Assembly (NCBI RefSeq): GCF_000485595.1
Contig: NW_014577138.1
Span: 602,105 to 646,112, forward strand
Length of the DNA: 44,008 nucleotides
Source: Priapulus caudatus
Taxonomy: Eukaryota; Priapulida; Priapulimorpha; Priapulimorphida; Priapulidae
Reading direction: 5' to 3'
The notes under the pieces are model-generated. The model searched no databases, was not told where the DNA came from, and saw only the letters and a list, made by a program, of their open reading frames with translations. This document shows, in pieces, positions 1 through 12,700 of this stretch. The first letter of the stretch is position 1, and each line of letters opens with the position of its first letter. Both the position numbers and the translations under genes were made by a program.

Positions 1-1668
1 CGTCAATATAGTATGTCCCTCTGGCATAGTCTTGCATCGTCAGTTCTTGAGATTGGGTAAACCTTCGCCATTCAGGCAAACCATGCCGAGCCTCAACAGG
101 TAGAAGCTGGCCCCCACCACCAGCAACTCGTGTAATGGTTCCCTGACGTTTCACAATTGCATAGCGGTACTCAGGTGGCATCGTTGATACATGTGTCATA
201 TCGGTTGGATAAGTGACATACGGTAGACCAGCGCAGAACCAGATCATCTCAGTGAGGGGCATTTCTCGTGCTAATGAAGTTGACTGCTTTTTCGATGACT
301 TGAGTGCCTGGCCTGAAATTTTTTGGTTGACGAGTGAGTGAACATGAGCATCAATGGTGTGAGGAACATTTAGTGTGTGGGTAAATGAGACCTGCGCTTT
401 TTCGTCAACGCCAGCTGCATACTTCGCCAGATAAGAAACCTGGAATTTGCGGTCGCAGAATTGTTCATTAGTGCAAGCTTGCATTGCAACAAACAGTCGT
501 GGAACAGTTGGGATAAAATGCTCGTTCAGTTGAGCTGGATATTGCCATCTGCCAGCACGCAATGCTTTGCATGGTTTCCACTTTTGCGTTTTGCGATCGA
601 CGTCACCAAGATCAAGATACTTCAGTCTATCCAATGTGTCCTGGTCATAGAGCTGCTCTCGTTCATTAAAGTTGTATCTAAGACTGTAGGGATGACGCTG
701 CACACGACAGATGAGGGAGTCATCCGCAGCACGTTTCTTTTGGCATCTTGCATCAGCATTGGCACAGCTGTGTGTTTGCAGTAGTTTTGCTAGAGAATGT
801 AAAACGATAGAATTCATGTTCGCTTTCAATGACTCCTTCTGTGATCAAGGGTAGCCATATCAGTGTTAGCATTTACTGTGAACATGTGTTCCAACGAACA
901 TCTGATCCGCTGAAGTGAAACTATTTCTGGCTCTGGATACAGCGTGACACCTCCATGAATGTGCGGTCGGTTTCCTAGAGCCCCTGCACTCTGGAACTCG
1001 TATCGCATCCACGCACACTTCACATGTCCAAGTGGCCGTTCTGGGCTATACTGAATGTACTTCCAGATATAGCGTCCTGTTCGTTCCCACGCACGGCACA
1101 TTATAACTGCGTAATTTTGCAACATTCTGTGTTGTGTGAGAGATCGATCGTTAGAATAGCTGCCGAATAGGCCAGACCACACCATTGTAGCACTGTCATT
1201 GCACGTTAGAGTTATGAAATAGTGCCAGGCACCCTCAGCTCGTAACAGTGCTGACAATTGTTTGACTTGGCGTCGTGCATCTACTTCATCGAACTGCATA
1301 ATGCCTTCATGTGTTTCTAAAGGTTGCAAGCTGTGCTTGCGCGTGACATGTTCCAATCCCTTTTGGCAAGCAATGAAAGCCGAGTTGGAATTCAAAGCAG
1401 AGTTTAGCATGACATCGAAGTGAAACTGCAGATATGCAGTATCACGAGAGGTCAAAAGAGTGCCATCCATCAATCGCACATACATATGATCTGGGAGTGA
1501 TGCAATAGTCTGACTTTGTTGATATTGACCGAACTGAGTGTAGAAGATGGCTGGCAAGGCTCCGGTCACTGCGCTTCCATGCATACACCAGAAAATACGC
1601 GGGAAAAGCTGAGCTTCAGCACACACAGCACACGTGTGAAGACCACTGATGACAGGTAGATCGGTCTA
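1..1668 (-). pseudogene. Helitron Rep (HUH) protein fragment, decayed
   Basis: This is the replication-initiator part of a rolling-circle Helitron transposase. The longest open frame covers 826-1626; the same frame runs upstream to a stop near 1668 with a CxxC-type segment (HTCAVCAEAQLFP), so the start at 1626 is only a track artefact. Seen motifs include FITLTCND, the family phrase EFQSAGALGNRP and the HUH metal-binding motif HIHGG at about residues 221-225, all expected of Helitron N-terminal domains. At about 826 the frame breaks. Homologous-looking text continues in a second frame and then a third frame down to base 1 (around 750 it reads QTHSCANADARCQKK). At least two frameshifts therefore separate the HUH part from the downstream part, and the helicase would lie outside the window. 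Family assignment is firm; activity is excluded by the breaks. Confidence 0.85.
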
Positions 1669-2820
1669 CTCCATTATCGTGCCAAAATCAAATGGTGTGT
1701 GCTTCAGTCCAGCAGTCTATGGGGTCGATCGATGCTGGCTATTGGTGGGTGTTGCTGTGTTGACACATCTGACATATCATGTCTGTCACTCATGTCAAGC
1801 GCAGGATGTGGATGAACCTCTACATTGTCATGAGAGGTACTTAATCAACTCCTCCTTCCTAGCTAGCGTCCTGCGCCAGCCGCCTTTCTACCTCTGCCTT
1901 TCTTCTCTCCTACATCCCTGGTTTCAGTCTCGCAAGCTTCGTCCTTCTTTTCTCTTACAATGCTCTCTTCCTCCTTCCTTATTTCGTCTCGTAACCGGTC
2001 GCTAAGTACTTCTTGCCTCCTTTAAGTCCTCCTGAATTTTCCTATCCTATCTGCTCGTTCGCTCATCGTAGATTTCGCCTCCCATACTTCTGTCTTCGCT
2101 CCATTTCAGGCAGACGTGCCAGGGAGCGAGTTTCCAGGCTGAGGGCGGATGGTATTGATGTTAACGGCAACTTTATGGTTTTGAGGTCGTCTTTCCGAGG
2201 AAGGTCGCAAGCAGGGTGGCGTGTATATGGGTCGTGGTGATGCAGGGTCTATTTCCTTCTCCTTTCCGGTTGCTTTCCTCCTTTGACCCTCAGGGTACTG
2301 CGATCCCTTCTTCTCTTTGTGCCGACCTTCTTCTTTTCTTCAGCGATCTGCATTCCTTGTCCACTTTACCTGGTGGTAGCGCAGTGCGATTGGCGTAGCT
2401 GAATCTCTATCTAGTTTCAGCTCCCCTCTGCGAGACTCAACATCATTGTATTGTATGCAAGAGTCCACTGCTGGCCTGTCTTGGTGCACTTTGCGGATGT
2501 GCTTCCCGGATGTCGTCACGCTGCTTGCCTGCAAGCGTGGTCGCAGAAAGGCGCAGACAATACTCCGAACAAAAGGCCCATGCTTCTCCTTTGTAAGTGC
2601 GTTTAGATTATCCGACGCTTCCTAAACGTAATTTTCTGCATCCTGACGTCGTACAGCATTGCGCCTTCTTCGGTTTGCCGATAATACCTCGCCGGGGCCG
2701 CACATGGACTCTCACTCTGTCTGAGCATATTCCTCCTGCCAAAAATGTAAATATACTCCGTATTTAGCCAGCGTTTTATCACAAATCAAAGCCTTTGAGG
2801 TGGCTTCTGTTCCGACTCCT
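1669..2820. other. No gene seen; CT-rich stretch
   Basis: No ORF here resembles a known protein. The region 1850-2100 is pyrimidine-rich (many TCCTTCT/CTCTT runs), and the short plus-strand ORFs are by-products of that composition. It may be the 5' side of the Helitron copy, but no terminal hairpin was recognised. Confidence 0.5.
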
Positions 2821-2828
2821 CTCCTAGT

Positions 2829-2950
2829 GTAGCTTCCTCCTGAGCTTAATAGACCTCCTTTCCTAGTGTGAGTGCCCTCCGAGCTTAATAGAGCCTCCTT
2901 TCGCCCTACGTGTGAGCTTCCTGCCGAGCTTAATAGACCCCCTTTCCATA
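2829..2950. repeat. Tandem repeat, about 3 units of 40-45 bp
   Basis: The phrase GAGCTTAATAGA recurs three times (near 2852, 2880 and 2927), each followed by CCTCCTTTC- or CCCCCTTTC-like text and preceded by CTCC/CTGC. Units differ by small indels. The minus-strand ORF here simply reads the repeat. Confidence 0.6.
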
Positions 2951-3739
2951 ATAAGTATCATTCCTCCTGAATTAATTGGGGTAAATATGGGAGAGTGTTC
3001 GTCTACGGCTGGGGTCATTAGAGGATCGGAATGAATCTTGTAAATTGTATCTCCCTCGTCAGCTTCCATGTTTTTCATGCATTGTTTCCCTCGTGCACGA
3101 ATTCTGCATTCATGTTCCTCATTTTCCTTTGGTGGCCGATAATTGAACTAGCTGTACCATCTCCAAATTTTATGATGAATTGCTGAAAGCCAAGTTGCGC
3201 ATCTCCTCTTGAAAAAAGTGGTGCTTATTTCTCCCTTTAAGTTTTGTGCCTAAATCAAGATTTATAGTTTCTTTAGGATTATTAAGGATCCGGAGCGAGC
3301 CCCCAAAAAATACTGTAGTGACCCTAGGGTTTGTCAGCAGTAGTATGCGCACTATGGTGCATTTTTTAGAATTAAATGTGGATCATTTCTCGCTCCCTTA
3401 GCGAGGAGGCGATTGCGCGGCGTGTGTCAGTAATTAATTATCACGCTTTTCTACTCAACACCCGACAATGACAACGACAGCACAAAGATCCCAGAACCAA
3501 TTAACTGAAGCCCGGTAAACTTGTTTAGTGCTACGCTAAAAACTTTTTATTATTGAACAAAATATTTATATATAGGTCTTTGTCGCTATGCACGATAAAC
3601 ATAAACAGTACTCGTATAAAACAAACTTTAAGAGGTAGGTGCCTAAACCGTAATCTTATACTGTGACCTTATCCAGTAGTGCTCCGAATTTCGTGCATCA
3701 CAGATGTAGCATTATGACGGTAAATACTAACTGGCCATG

Positions 3740-4150
3740 CCGAATCTCGGCCGCATTTATCTGCCGTTCGCCGAATATAGTACACCTGACGGGAACAGCA
3801 GCTGCTCAATTCGGCGCCACATCTCTGTCTCTGAATTGCTTAACCTATGGGAACAGAAGCTGCTCGCGAATCTTGGCCGCACAATCTCTGTCTCCGAATT
3901 GCTTAACCTACGGAACAGAGCTGCTCCGAATCTCGGCGCACAATCTCCGTCTCCGAATACACGTAACCTACGGGAAACAGAGCTGCTCCGAATCTCGGCC
4001 GCACAATCTCTGTCTCGAATACACGTAAACTACCGGGAACAGAGCTGCCTCCGAATCTCGGCGCACAATCTCTGTCTCCGAATACACGTAAACTACTGGA
4101 ACAGAGCTGCTCCGAATCTCGGCGCACAATCTCCGGTCTCCGAATTCAGT
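3740..4150. repeat. Minisatellite, unit about 60 bp, about 6-7 copies
   Basis: Units share GAACAGAGCTGCTCCGAATC, then TCGGCGCACAATCTC and GAATACACGTAACCTAC. Small indels between units shift all reading frames, so the overlapping ORFs on both strands are not genes. Confidence 0.85.
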
Positions 4151-4180
4151 AGTACAGGTGTTGCACAGTTAAAAAATATT

Positions 4181-4960
4181 ATTTTCCAGTAAATACAAAA
4201 TAGGCCAATGTACGAGGCAATACAGTAATAGAGTAACACCACTAATTACAATAAATAATTATTAATTAAAGAACACATTCTGAGTTGGCAGTATATTAAC
4301 ACATTGCGTATTGCATATAGATCCCATTGTAAGCCATGCAGTTTCACCCATCATTCAGTAGTACAGGTGTTGTTAGAGCAAATATACTATGTACATGCAC
4401 TTATTTTGATTCAAACGACATTCTTGGATGTTTAGAGCAAGATTATTTTCTAGTAAATACAAAATAGGCTAATGTACGAGGTAATACAGGTGTACATGTG
4501 TACGAGTAATACAGTAATACAGGTGTACGAGTAATACAGTAATACAGGTGTACGAGTAATACAGTAATACAGGTGTACGAGTAATACAGTAATACAGGTG
4601 TACGAGTAATACAGTAATACAGGTGTACATGTGTACGAGTAATACAGTAATACAGGTGTACGAGTAATACAGTAATACAGGTGTACGAGTAATACAGTAA
4701 TGCAGGTGTACAAGTGTACGAGTAATACAGTAATACAGTAATACAGTAACACCAACTAATTACAATGAATAATTATTAATTAAAGAACACATTCTGAGTT
4801 GGCAGTTATCTTAACACATTGCGTATTGCATAGATCCCATTGTAAGCCATGCAGTTTCACCCATTATTCAGTAGTAAATGTGTTGTTAGAGCAAATATAC
4901 TATGTACATGCACTTATTTTGGATTCAAACGGCATTCTTGGATGTTTAGAGCAAGATTAT
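4181..4960. repeat. Duplicated segment of about 265 bp with an internal 25-bp minisatellite
   Basis: The stretch about 4245-4446 (AATTACAATAAATAATTATT through TTAGAGCAAGATTAT) is repeated at about 4753-4960 with few differences. The text AAATACAAAATAGG(C)CAATGTACGAGG also starts both at 4190 and at 4455, so the unit is a tandem duplication. In the second unit the AGTAATACAG text has expanded into about ten copies of a 25-bp unit (ACGAGTAATACAGTAATACAGGTGT), covering about 4487-4745. The 101-codon minus ORF over the expansion is repeat read-through. Confidence 0.85.
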
Positions 4961-6003
4961 GGGATACTTTTGGCACTCCTTTTCTGCCAGGGATAATTGC
5001 AGAGTCTGGTTTTGCAGACTGGACGTTTGTTCCACATGGTCTACCGGCTTTCACAGTACTCTTCCCACGAGTCAATCCTGGCCTTCGCCGCATACATCCA
5101 GTAGAGTTCACTGGTATCCGCTTACCCGAAAAGACAGCTCCAGCTGTAACCTTGGCTCGTTTTCTGTGTTTGACATTTGAGTTTGAACTGGCCTTCCCAA
5201 AATTGTGAAAAAAGTTGATAATTGATTATTTGCATAAACAAGATTTGTTGTTGTGACTGCAGAATAAACTTGGCAAAAGTGTTCAATACCACTCAGGAGG
5301 CTGGGCTCTCCAGTATGCAGTCTCATATTCAAATCAGATGACACCATTTCCAAATTATCAATACATTTTTTGATTCTGGAGTGAGAGCTGATTTTGTTGG
5401 GCTCCTGGAAATCTTCATCGGAATGGTGCTCAGCATCAACATTTTCTGAGAGATCATCTTGTAGAGTAGGATGATGGATGACTTCAGTGGATTTATTTTC
5501 ACTTATATCCTGTTCATTTATACATATCTTTTCATTCAACCCAACAAAGAACCTTTTGTACACCTTTTGTTGCATCTTGCCTTAAAGCCAGTTTCGCATT
5601 CATTTGTCTTCCAACAGCCGAAATAGGAACTGCGTTCAGATAAATTGTGTCTGTTTTTTTAACGACAGCCGCTTGATGTTTACAAAAGGTTCCATTCGAG
5701 CCATGCAGACAAGAACAAACACCACTCAATAAGTCCACCTCATAAAACACATTCTTCATCCTCGCACTTTTTACTTGAAAGGTGCAGTCACCTGTACTTT
5801 TAATGCTGTCTTCGGGAACCGAATCAACTTCTACACCTAAAAATTTGCTAGCTATATGGTGGTCTAAACGGTTGTGGGCCAGAGACAATATTTGGCGCTG
5901 TAAATACCGTTCCAAAGTTTCGTTTATGAATGTAGCAAGTTGTATGATGTTGTAGGCTTTTGTTCTCTGGCAAACAATTTCTTTTAGTATCCTTATACTT
6001 GAC
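4914..6003 (-). pseudogene. MULE transposase C-terminal part with SWIM zinc finger
   Basis: This is the C-terminal third of a Mutator-like element transposase. The first frame (6003 down to 5532) has a helical region and then the SWIM zinc-finger pattern CxC...CxH, seen as CSCLHGSNGTFCKHQ. A second overlapping frame (5575-5108) carries an acidic linker, and a third (5111-4914) a basic tail ending in KVSHNLALNIQECRLNPK, which resembles the usual MULE C-terminus. Two frameshifts therefore interrupt the gene. The catalytic DDE region is missing: homology stops at 6003, where an unrelated repeat element begins, and the apparent start codon at 6014 belongs to that repeat. It might be the missing C-terminal half of the MULE family represented at 31.9-34.4 kb, but I cannot prove they are one family. 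Confidence 0.75.
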
Positions 6004-6245
6004 CCAGTGGGCACATGACGTTGGATTTACGTTGGATTTACGTTGGACCCCAACGTTGGCCTAACGTTGGATCATGGTTGGATATGGAAGTTGGGTTTAC
6101 GTCATAATCCAACGTAAATCCAACGTCGGGATCCAACGTAAATCCAACGTTGGGATCCAACGTAAATCCAACGTTGGGATCCAACGTAAACCCAACGTTG
6201 GGATCCAACGTAAATCCAACGTTGGGATCCAACATGAATCCAACA
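6003..6245. mobile_element. Repeat element with CCCAGTGGGCACA end and CCAACGTAAAT-type units
   Basis: It starts CCCAGTGGGCACATGACGTT and continues as tandem 21-24-bp units of the type CCAACGTAAATCCAACGTTGGGAT. A second element ending in the reverse complement of the same terminus lies at 25405-25547, so the terminus is a shared transposon-like end and not a one-off satellite. It abuts the truncated MULE gene. The 73- and 80-codon ORFs on both strands are repeat read-through. Superfamily not assigned. Confidence 0.7.
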
Positions 6246-6772
6246 TGTTTCCATTTCAAAATCGGTTTGAATTCAGTTCACCTGAATTTATGATACCACA
6301 TCAAGTTATTGACTGAACACAAGCCAAAGGATTACTAGCAAATGTGCATACATTTATTTATTCATTTATTACCGTTTCAATATTGACATTGTACATTCAT
6401 CAGGGATGACAAAAGGCAAGACAAAAAAGGTGGAAACAAGTAAGGAAACCTGCAACACATACAGAAAAGTCCACCGATTCACAGGGACTTATGACATTAG
6501 CATAGCCTTCGGTGATGACTGTGTACATATGATAAGGTAACAATAAATCAGATGATGATTGGTTTGGCAGTGAGTCAGTGACATCGTGAAGTGTAGACTA
6601 GTCTGTATAGCTCATAAGCTCACACGTACTTTGAAGCCTGGGGCAAATTATGCTCATGAAGTGTTACTAGTTTATATCATCACTGGGGCACCGACAACAT
6701 GATGAAATGCATTGTAGTACATTGTTCTGTGTGATGAGTATCAATAACTATCAAGTGTTCCCTCGTTCAGTT
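6246..6772. other. No gene seen (3' flank of the DUF4806 gene)
   Basis: AT-rich DNA with no recognisable coding or repeat structure. It lies just beyond the stop codon (6773-6775) of the minus-strand DUF4806 gene and would hold its 3' UTR; I did not find a convincing polyadenylation context. Confidence 0.4.
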
Positions 6773-9700
6773 TCAACTTGAAGTGTCCTTTTTTCGGCCT
6801 CCGCCGCCTCGTCGGTCGGGGGCATACTTCAGGCAGTATGCCAAGTCTTGGTCTATGATGTGTTCAGTCACGCCCTCCTTCAACATACTTTCTGTGAACA
6901 GAGAATTTGAAAAAAAAAAAAAATTAAAATGATTTTTAACAACAAAAGCATAGAAAAAAATTTCAAATTCATTTTGGAAATGTATATGCAAATTAACTAG
7001 TGTTCTATGCTCAAAAGTAAATCATAGAACACTTTTTTGTCTCAATTCTCCTTATATTTGAGTGTTTTCTGCTGGAAAAGAAGCCTCGAAAATGTATGTT
7101 GATTTCGAATTCAATTCTTTAGAAATACTTTGGTCTCAACATAACGTTTTGTTTATTTTTCTTGAGGGGAAGTGATTCGCATTTGCACTTCCAGTAGCAA
7201 GAGTCATCAATATAATTGGTACTTCATATATATATATTTTTTTTAAATATATCTATATTGTTTGCCATACATACCTCTAATGGCCTGGTGGATCCGTGTA
7301 CCCTTGAACGCGAACTTTCCCTTCTTTCCTTTCATATTAAATTTTGACATGACGTCATTGGCCATCAACCTAGAACAAGTTTTACAATATGATGGCATCA
7401 CATAGTTTTGAAATTTTACAATATATTAATCCACACAATTAATGTACCTAAATCTACAAGAATTTTTTTTTTTGAAACCAAAACCAAAAACAGATTTTGC
7501 CCCCTTAATTAGTACATAAGAAAAATATAAAAGGGGTAAAACTCAGTGGAAAATGGCAACAAGAGTACCGCCGATGGTACATAATACGCCGCCGCATGGT
7601 AATCATAAGGAAGCATTGCGTTCAGAAGGTTTGCAATACCAATGTGTTGAAGAGTCTAAGTGTCAAGGGACATAACTCTGGTTAAAATCGTCGAACCCGG
7701 AAATCCTCACTTCATGCACATCTACCCGCCATGGTCTTTATTTGTACAAACTTTCATCAAAATCCGTTGAGAAATGTAGGAGTTGCGTTGACAAGGTAAA
7801 AGTTTACAGACGGACGGACGGACAAGATGATGCCAATATACGTCCGCCTACGGCAGCGTATAAAAACGAAGAACGTGACTGAGGTGCAAAGCTAGACTAT
7901 CCAGTAATTATGTATACGTGTTGCTCAAATCGGCCCAGTCGCTGTGGAGGAGTTGTCTGGACAAGAATTTACACCAAAGGGGGGTAACTCACAGAAAAAG
8001 GTGCGAAACGAGAAACGTGATCCCAGGTGCACAACTAGACAACCCACTGATTATGTATACTAATTAAGTTTTGTTGAAATTGGCCCAGCTGTTTTGGAGT
8101 TGTTCAAAAAAAGTGTGACAGATGGACGTACAGACAGAATGGGTAAAACAATGTCTGACTCCATGAAATAGATTTGTCTGTTACAGGACATTCGGTTTGG
8201 TACACTTCTTACTTTCACCAGACCAGAAGGATTTTTACCGGTCCAAAATGGTTTATGAAGAGAGAAATATTCAGTACTAAAATGAAATTTTTACCGGACA
8301 ACCGGTCTGGTTTACTGCCAGAGTTCACCAGACCGGATCACAATTCCACCTGACAGGACTGGTGGACCGGTGTATTTTGCGGAGACTGCAATGTCTTCCC
8401 TGGTAATACAAATATTGAGAGATTAAAAAGTGTACAACACAAACTATATATCCTCATTCAAATTAAATTTGAAAACAATCACTTTATTGTAGTCAACAAG
8501 ACTACATTCAGTCTGCACGAAATACACCGGTCCACCGGTCCTGTCAGGTGAAATTGTGATCCGGTCTGGTGAGATCTGGCAGTAAACCAAACCAGTTGTT
8601 TGGTAAAAAATTCATTTTAGTACTGAATTTTTCTCTTCATAAACCATTTCGGACCAGTAAAACTTCTTCTGGTCTGGTGAAAGAAAGGTGTACCAGACTG
8701 AATGTCCCGTAACAGTCTGTACATTGACTATAAAGAAGGGATGAAAATTAATTTTTGTGTACAAGTTACCCACCATCGATTCAATCTTAATTATTTTCAT
8801 ACTGAATATAGAAGAGCCCACCTCCAAATTATAGAAGCCCACCTAAAATTTGGGTTGCCCTGGGCGAGGGGTCCCCTGTTAAGTTTCAGCACTGTGAAGC
8901 CTGAGGACTGACTGTGAATTCTTCTTAGTTATAATGATACCCATATACACAAAAATTAGGCTAAATTTAAATAGTTTCAATCTTGGGTATACACTGCATG
9001 GTTTATCTCCTTGATCAATACATTTATTACAAGTTGTGCAGGGATGCGGACTAGCAGGCGGAATTTTTTGACTGGGCGCCTAAAATTTGCCTTTATAAGT
9101 CCTGTAAAGATGTCCTTTCATCAAAATCTGGGCGACCAGTCCAAAATGGTTAGTCCGTTTCCCTGTTGTGTTTACATCAGCATCATCTCCTGTACTGTTC
9201 ATCACAATTTATCAATGATATAATCTTGATTAGTTATCTTAATAGAAAATCAATTTGCTCACAAATATTTACCTCTGCAAGATGTTCTTGGCTGTGTCCT
9301 TATTGTTGATCCCTCCTATCTTAGAAAGACTAGCAACCTGAAACAATTAACAAAGACACATAAATATATAGGGTGTCGATATAGCTTAATTATATAATAT
9401 TTAAGGGTGTTACGTGTGAACGGAAAAGGTTCGTTTTTGTGCTGTAAATGTTTACAGACTGGGTGATCGAACCATAAACAGACCCCAAGTTGAAGGGATA
9501 TCAGAAGTTGGTTCTCATCCAGAGATACTATTCTGGGCGAGTAATATTTTGTTTCCGACTCTTTTTGATCGCTCAGTAGTTTTTCATCGGATTTGGCTAT
9601 CTGGTGACCACTTCATGACTTGTGTTGATTAACGAAAAAGTAGATTCCTAAATGACCATTACTTGATGTATGTGAAGTGCCCATTTAAACGAAATCGTTC

Positions 9701-12700
9701 CGGTTGTATGACACCAAGTAAATGTTTACATTTTCTTAAGAACGTGACAGCCTCAATAATAATTATAGGGGATGCAAATTTGGTCCACTGTCGGCCTGAA
9801 ACTGCCCTCCTCAGACTTAAACCATGGTCGATACAAAACTACAGTTTAGCATTATGATATTCAGAGTGATTTGTAAATTGTCACATGACGGCATCTTCAT
9901 TATTTGTTTTCAAATTCAACCCAATTCAATATTATCTATACTAAAACGAGAATGCAAACTTACCATCTTCTCCTTTGCCTCCAAGGATTTGAGGGTTGTT
10001 TCTGTCTCCATCAATTCTTCAACTGAATTGGCTCTCGGGGGCAGTTGGGTAGGCCGGGTTTCCTGTGGCATTCCCACATGTACCTGCTTGAGCATGTCCC
10101 GGATGTCTGTCAGAAGATATATCACCTTCTTCTGGAATTCTTGTAAAAAGAAACAGAGTCCACATATAAATAAAGGAGTATATTGGGTTGGATTGTTTTG
10201 TCATGACTGAGAAACATATCAAGGTAAATCACAGATGTCACAGAGATAAGATAGTGGACCAGGGGTTGGGAAGGCGGAAATGACCAATGGGCCATGTTTA
10301 TTCATTTACAGTACATTTGAAGACAATTTTGGATGGGCCATTTACTATTTGTGTCATGTAAAATTGAAAATTTGAATGGACCATTAAAAAAAGTTATGGG
10401 ACTATGGCCCATGCCCCCTGCCCTTCCCAACCCCTGGTGGACCCAGGTAAATTAACTTGCTCTTTTGAATGAGCCCTCTGGTTTAAATTCTTAACATGTT
10501 CAGTGTAGGGCACTGATACATATCGGACCTCGGTTTATAATCTTGTTCACAGACATAACTTAATTACAGCTCCAAGACAGCCGTCTAGTTACTAACCGAT
10601 CTCAGAGATATGCCCTTTTTTTTTTATCTCAGCGCTGTGTAACCATAACTGAAGTAAAGATTCTGCTTGTGATTATCAACCTCTGACAATGTCCAAAAAA
10701 ATGATCGATCATTGAATCTCGATGTTTGCCAAACCTCAATCATTCCGAGACATTTGTACTGTACAAATTGTACAACAAATTTTTTTCAGAATCAGATATT
10801 GCCTGGATTGGAAACCAGATCATTATCCTAATTTTGCAAAAGCGATCGGGGCAATTATCAGGAATTAATTCTACTTTTCCAATTTTTTTGAAAAAGCCTT
10901 TACTAGTTAGGAGAAAAAACTTCATTCAATCTATTTCAAAATAATGTCTTACTTGCTTCCGACATTGGATAGGCCGCAGTCCTAAGGTCTTCCGGGCGTT
11001 GGCCTCTATCCATTACTCGAATCTCTGTCGATATCTCTCTACTACTCTTCGTACTGAAAATATACATGTACAACATAAATTGAAGAAGAATGTGCACTCC
11101 AAACAGATTTTCATAGCCGGCCCCCTCAGTCAAAAATAAATAAATTTGACACACACACACAATATCGGTTGAAACGCAACACTGACTAAAGAGTTTGGAT
11201 TAAAATTTTTGTTGATAAATAAAATGGAAACCAAGTTGCGAGAAGAAAAAACAAATTATATATTAAAAATTGTATTATGACAACAATATGTGAATAAGTT
11301 ATAGTGTGTCAATTTATCAGCACACAATTATTTGATCAGGGATCGGGTTGGATGTCAAAAACGTTGAGATAAACCAAATGAAATAAAAAATATGGAAAGC
11401 AAACTATCAGGATTTCTGTAAAATCGTAGGATTTGTTAGCACAATTTTTCATACATTAGTAAAAAGTACTGGGAAATAATATCCCACTATTTCAACAAAC
11501 GTGGGATTTTTTTTGGGGAAATAGGGGTAAATATCCCCACTTCCTGGCTCAACCCGATCCCTGATTAGTATACCAGTACTGTTACCTATTACAAAACCCT
11601 GTCCGTTGTGAATAAATGTCAACAAAAGTCACACAACAGTATAATGGGTCACTACAAGTTAGTAAATTATAGTAATATAACTTTATGCTTACCTGTGGCT
11701 TTTGATGGACGGCTGTCGACCTTTGGGAGTGGTCATAGGTGTCTCCCGAGATATCTCTCCTCTTATCAAAGCTCCCCAGCCACAGGGTGACCGGGAAAGT
11801 TCTCTTCGATCTCTGGATTTGGAGCTGCGATGTAGAGGCGAGATGTTGGTCCGCTTGCTGCTCTTTTTCGGGGACGGCGAGAGGGATTCCGACCGCCTGT
11901 TGCGATGTGGAGGCGAGATGTTGGTCCGCTTTCTGCTCTTTATCGGGGATGGCGAGAGGGATTCCGACCGAACAAGTAAAAATTGCTTCTTGTTGCCCGA
12001 CAGGACAACCAGATCTGAAAATAAGCGTTGAGGCCTGTTATATTTTTAACAGATTATCGTGTACCTGTTATATCGCTCTTCAGCTGCCGTGTTGGGATTG
12101 TTGATTGGTGTCATCAGCCATCCCTTCAGTGGGTATCCACTATCGCCTGCATGAATGAACAACACATTGTCTGAACATATAATTTATGTGCTAGTGTATT
12201 GTAATACACTTCCTACCCTTCGATCCACTCCAAACCTACAGGTTAGGGGTGGAATCAGGTAAATCAGGTAAATCAGGTAAATATGTATTTACAATTATAG
12301 ATAACATCATTATTGTGGATCCTCTGGTTGAGTAGTCTTGCATATGATCGGGTGGTTTGGTCTGGTGAAAATAGATTACAATATGGCAGAATCAGCTGGT
12401 GTTGCTGTCGATTTCGAGCCCGAGCTGATTGAAACCGTTTATACCCAAACAACGTGTCTACCACGAGTAAGTACTGACATAACCTAGGCGACGAGGACAG
12501 GAATGTAATATATGTGTCACCAATATTAACAGTATCTTTTTTCTATGTGAACTATCTTTTCAAAGTGAACTAGTGTATAATGCTATAATATTGGGAAATA
12601 GTCTATGTTGATAATATTCATCAATCAATTGACATATCATAGAATATTCTAGACATTGTTTAGTCCACCAGTTTGTACAATATTGAAAAGCTTTGAAAAT

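Noticed and set aside
3740-4150. Regularly spaced repeats that could look like a CRISPR array
   Set aside because: Units are adjacent and imperfect with no unique spacers, and the window is eukaryotic.
4450-4755. A Tyr/Leu/Val-rich 101-codon ORF resembling a membrane protein
   Set aside because: It is a 25-bp minisatellite read in one frame.
7275-7369. A suspected frameshift in the penultimate exon of the DUF4806 gene
   Set aside because: A base-by-base recount shows the exon is 95 nt and in frame throughout.
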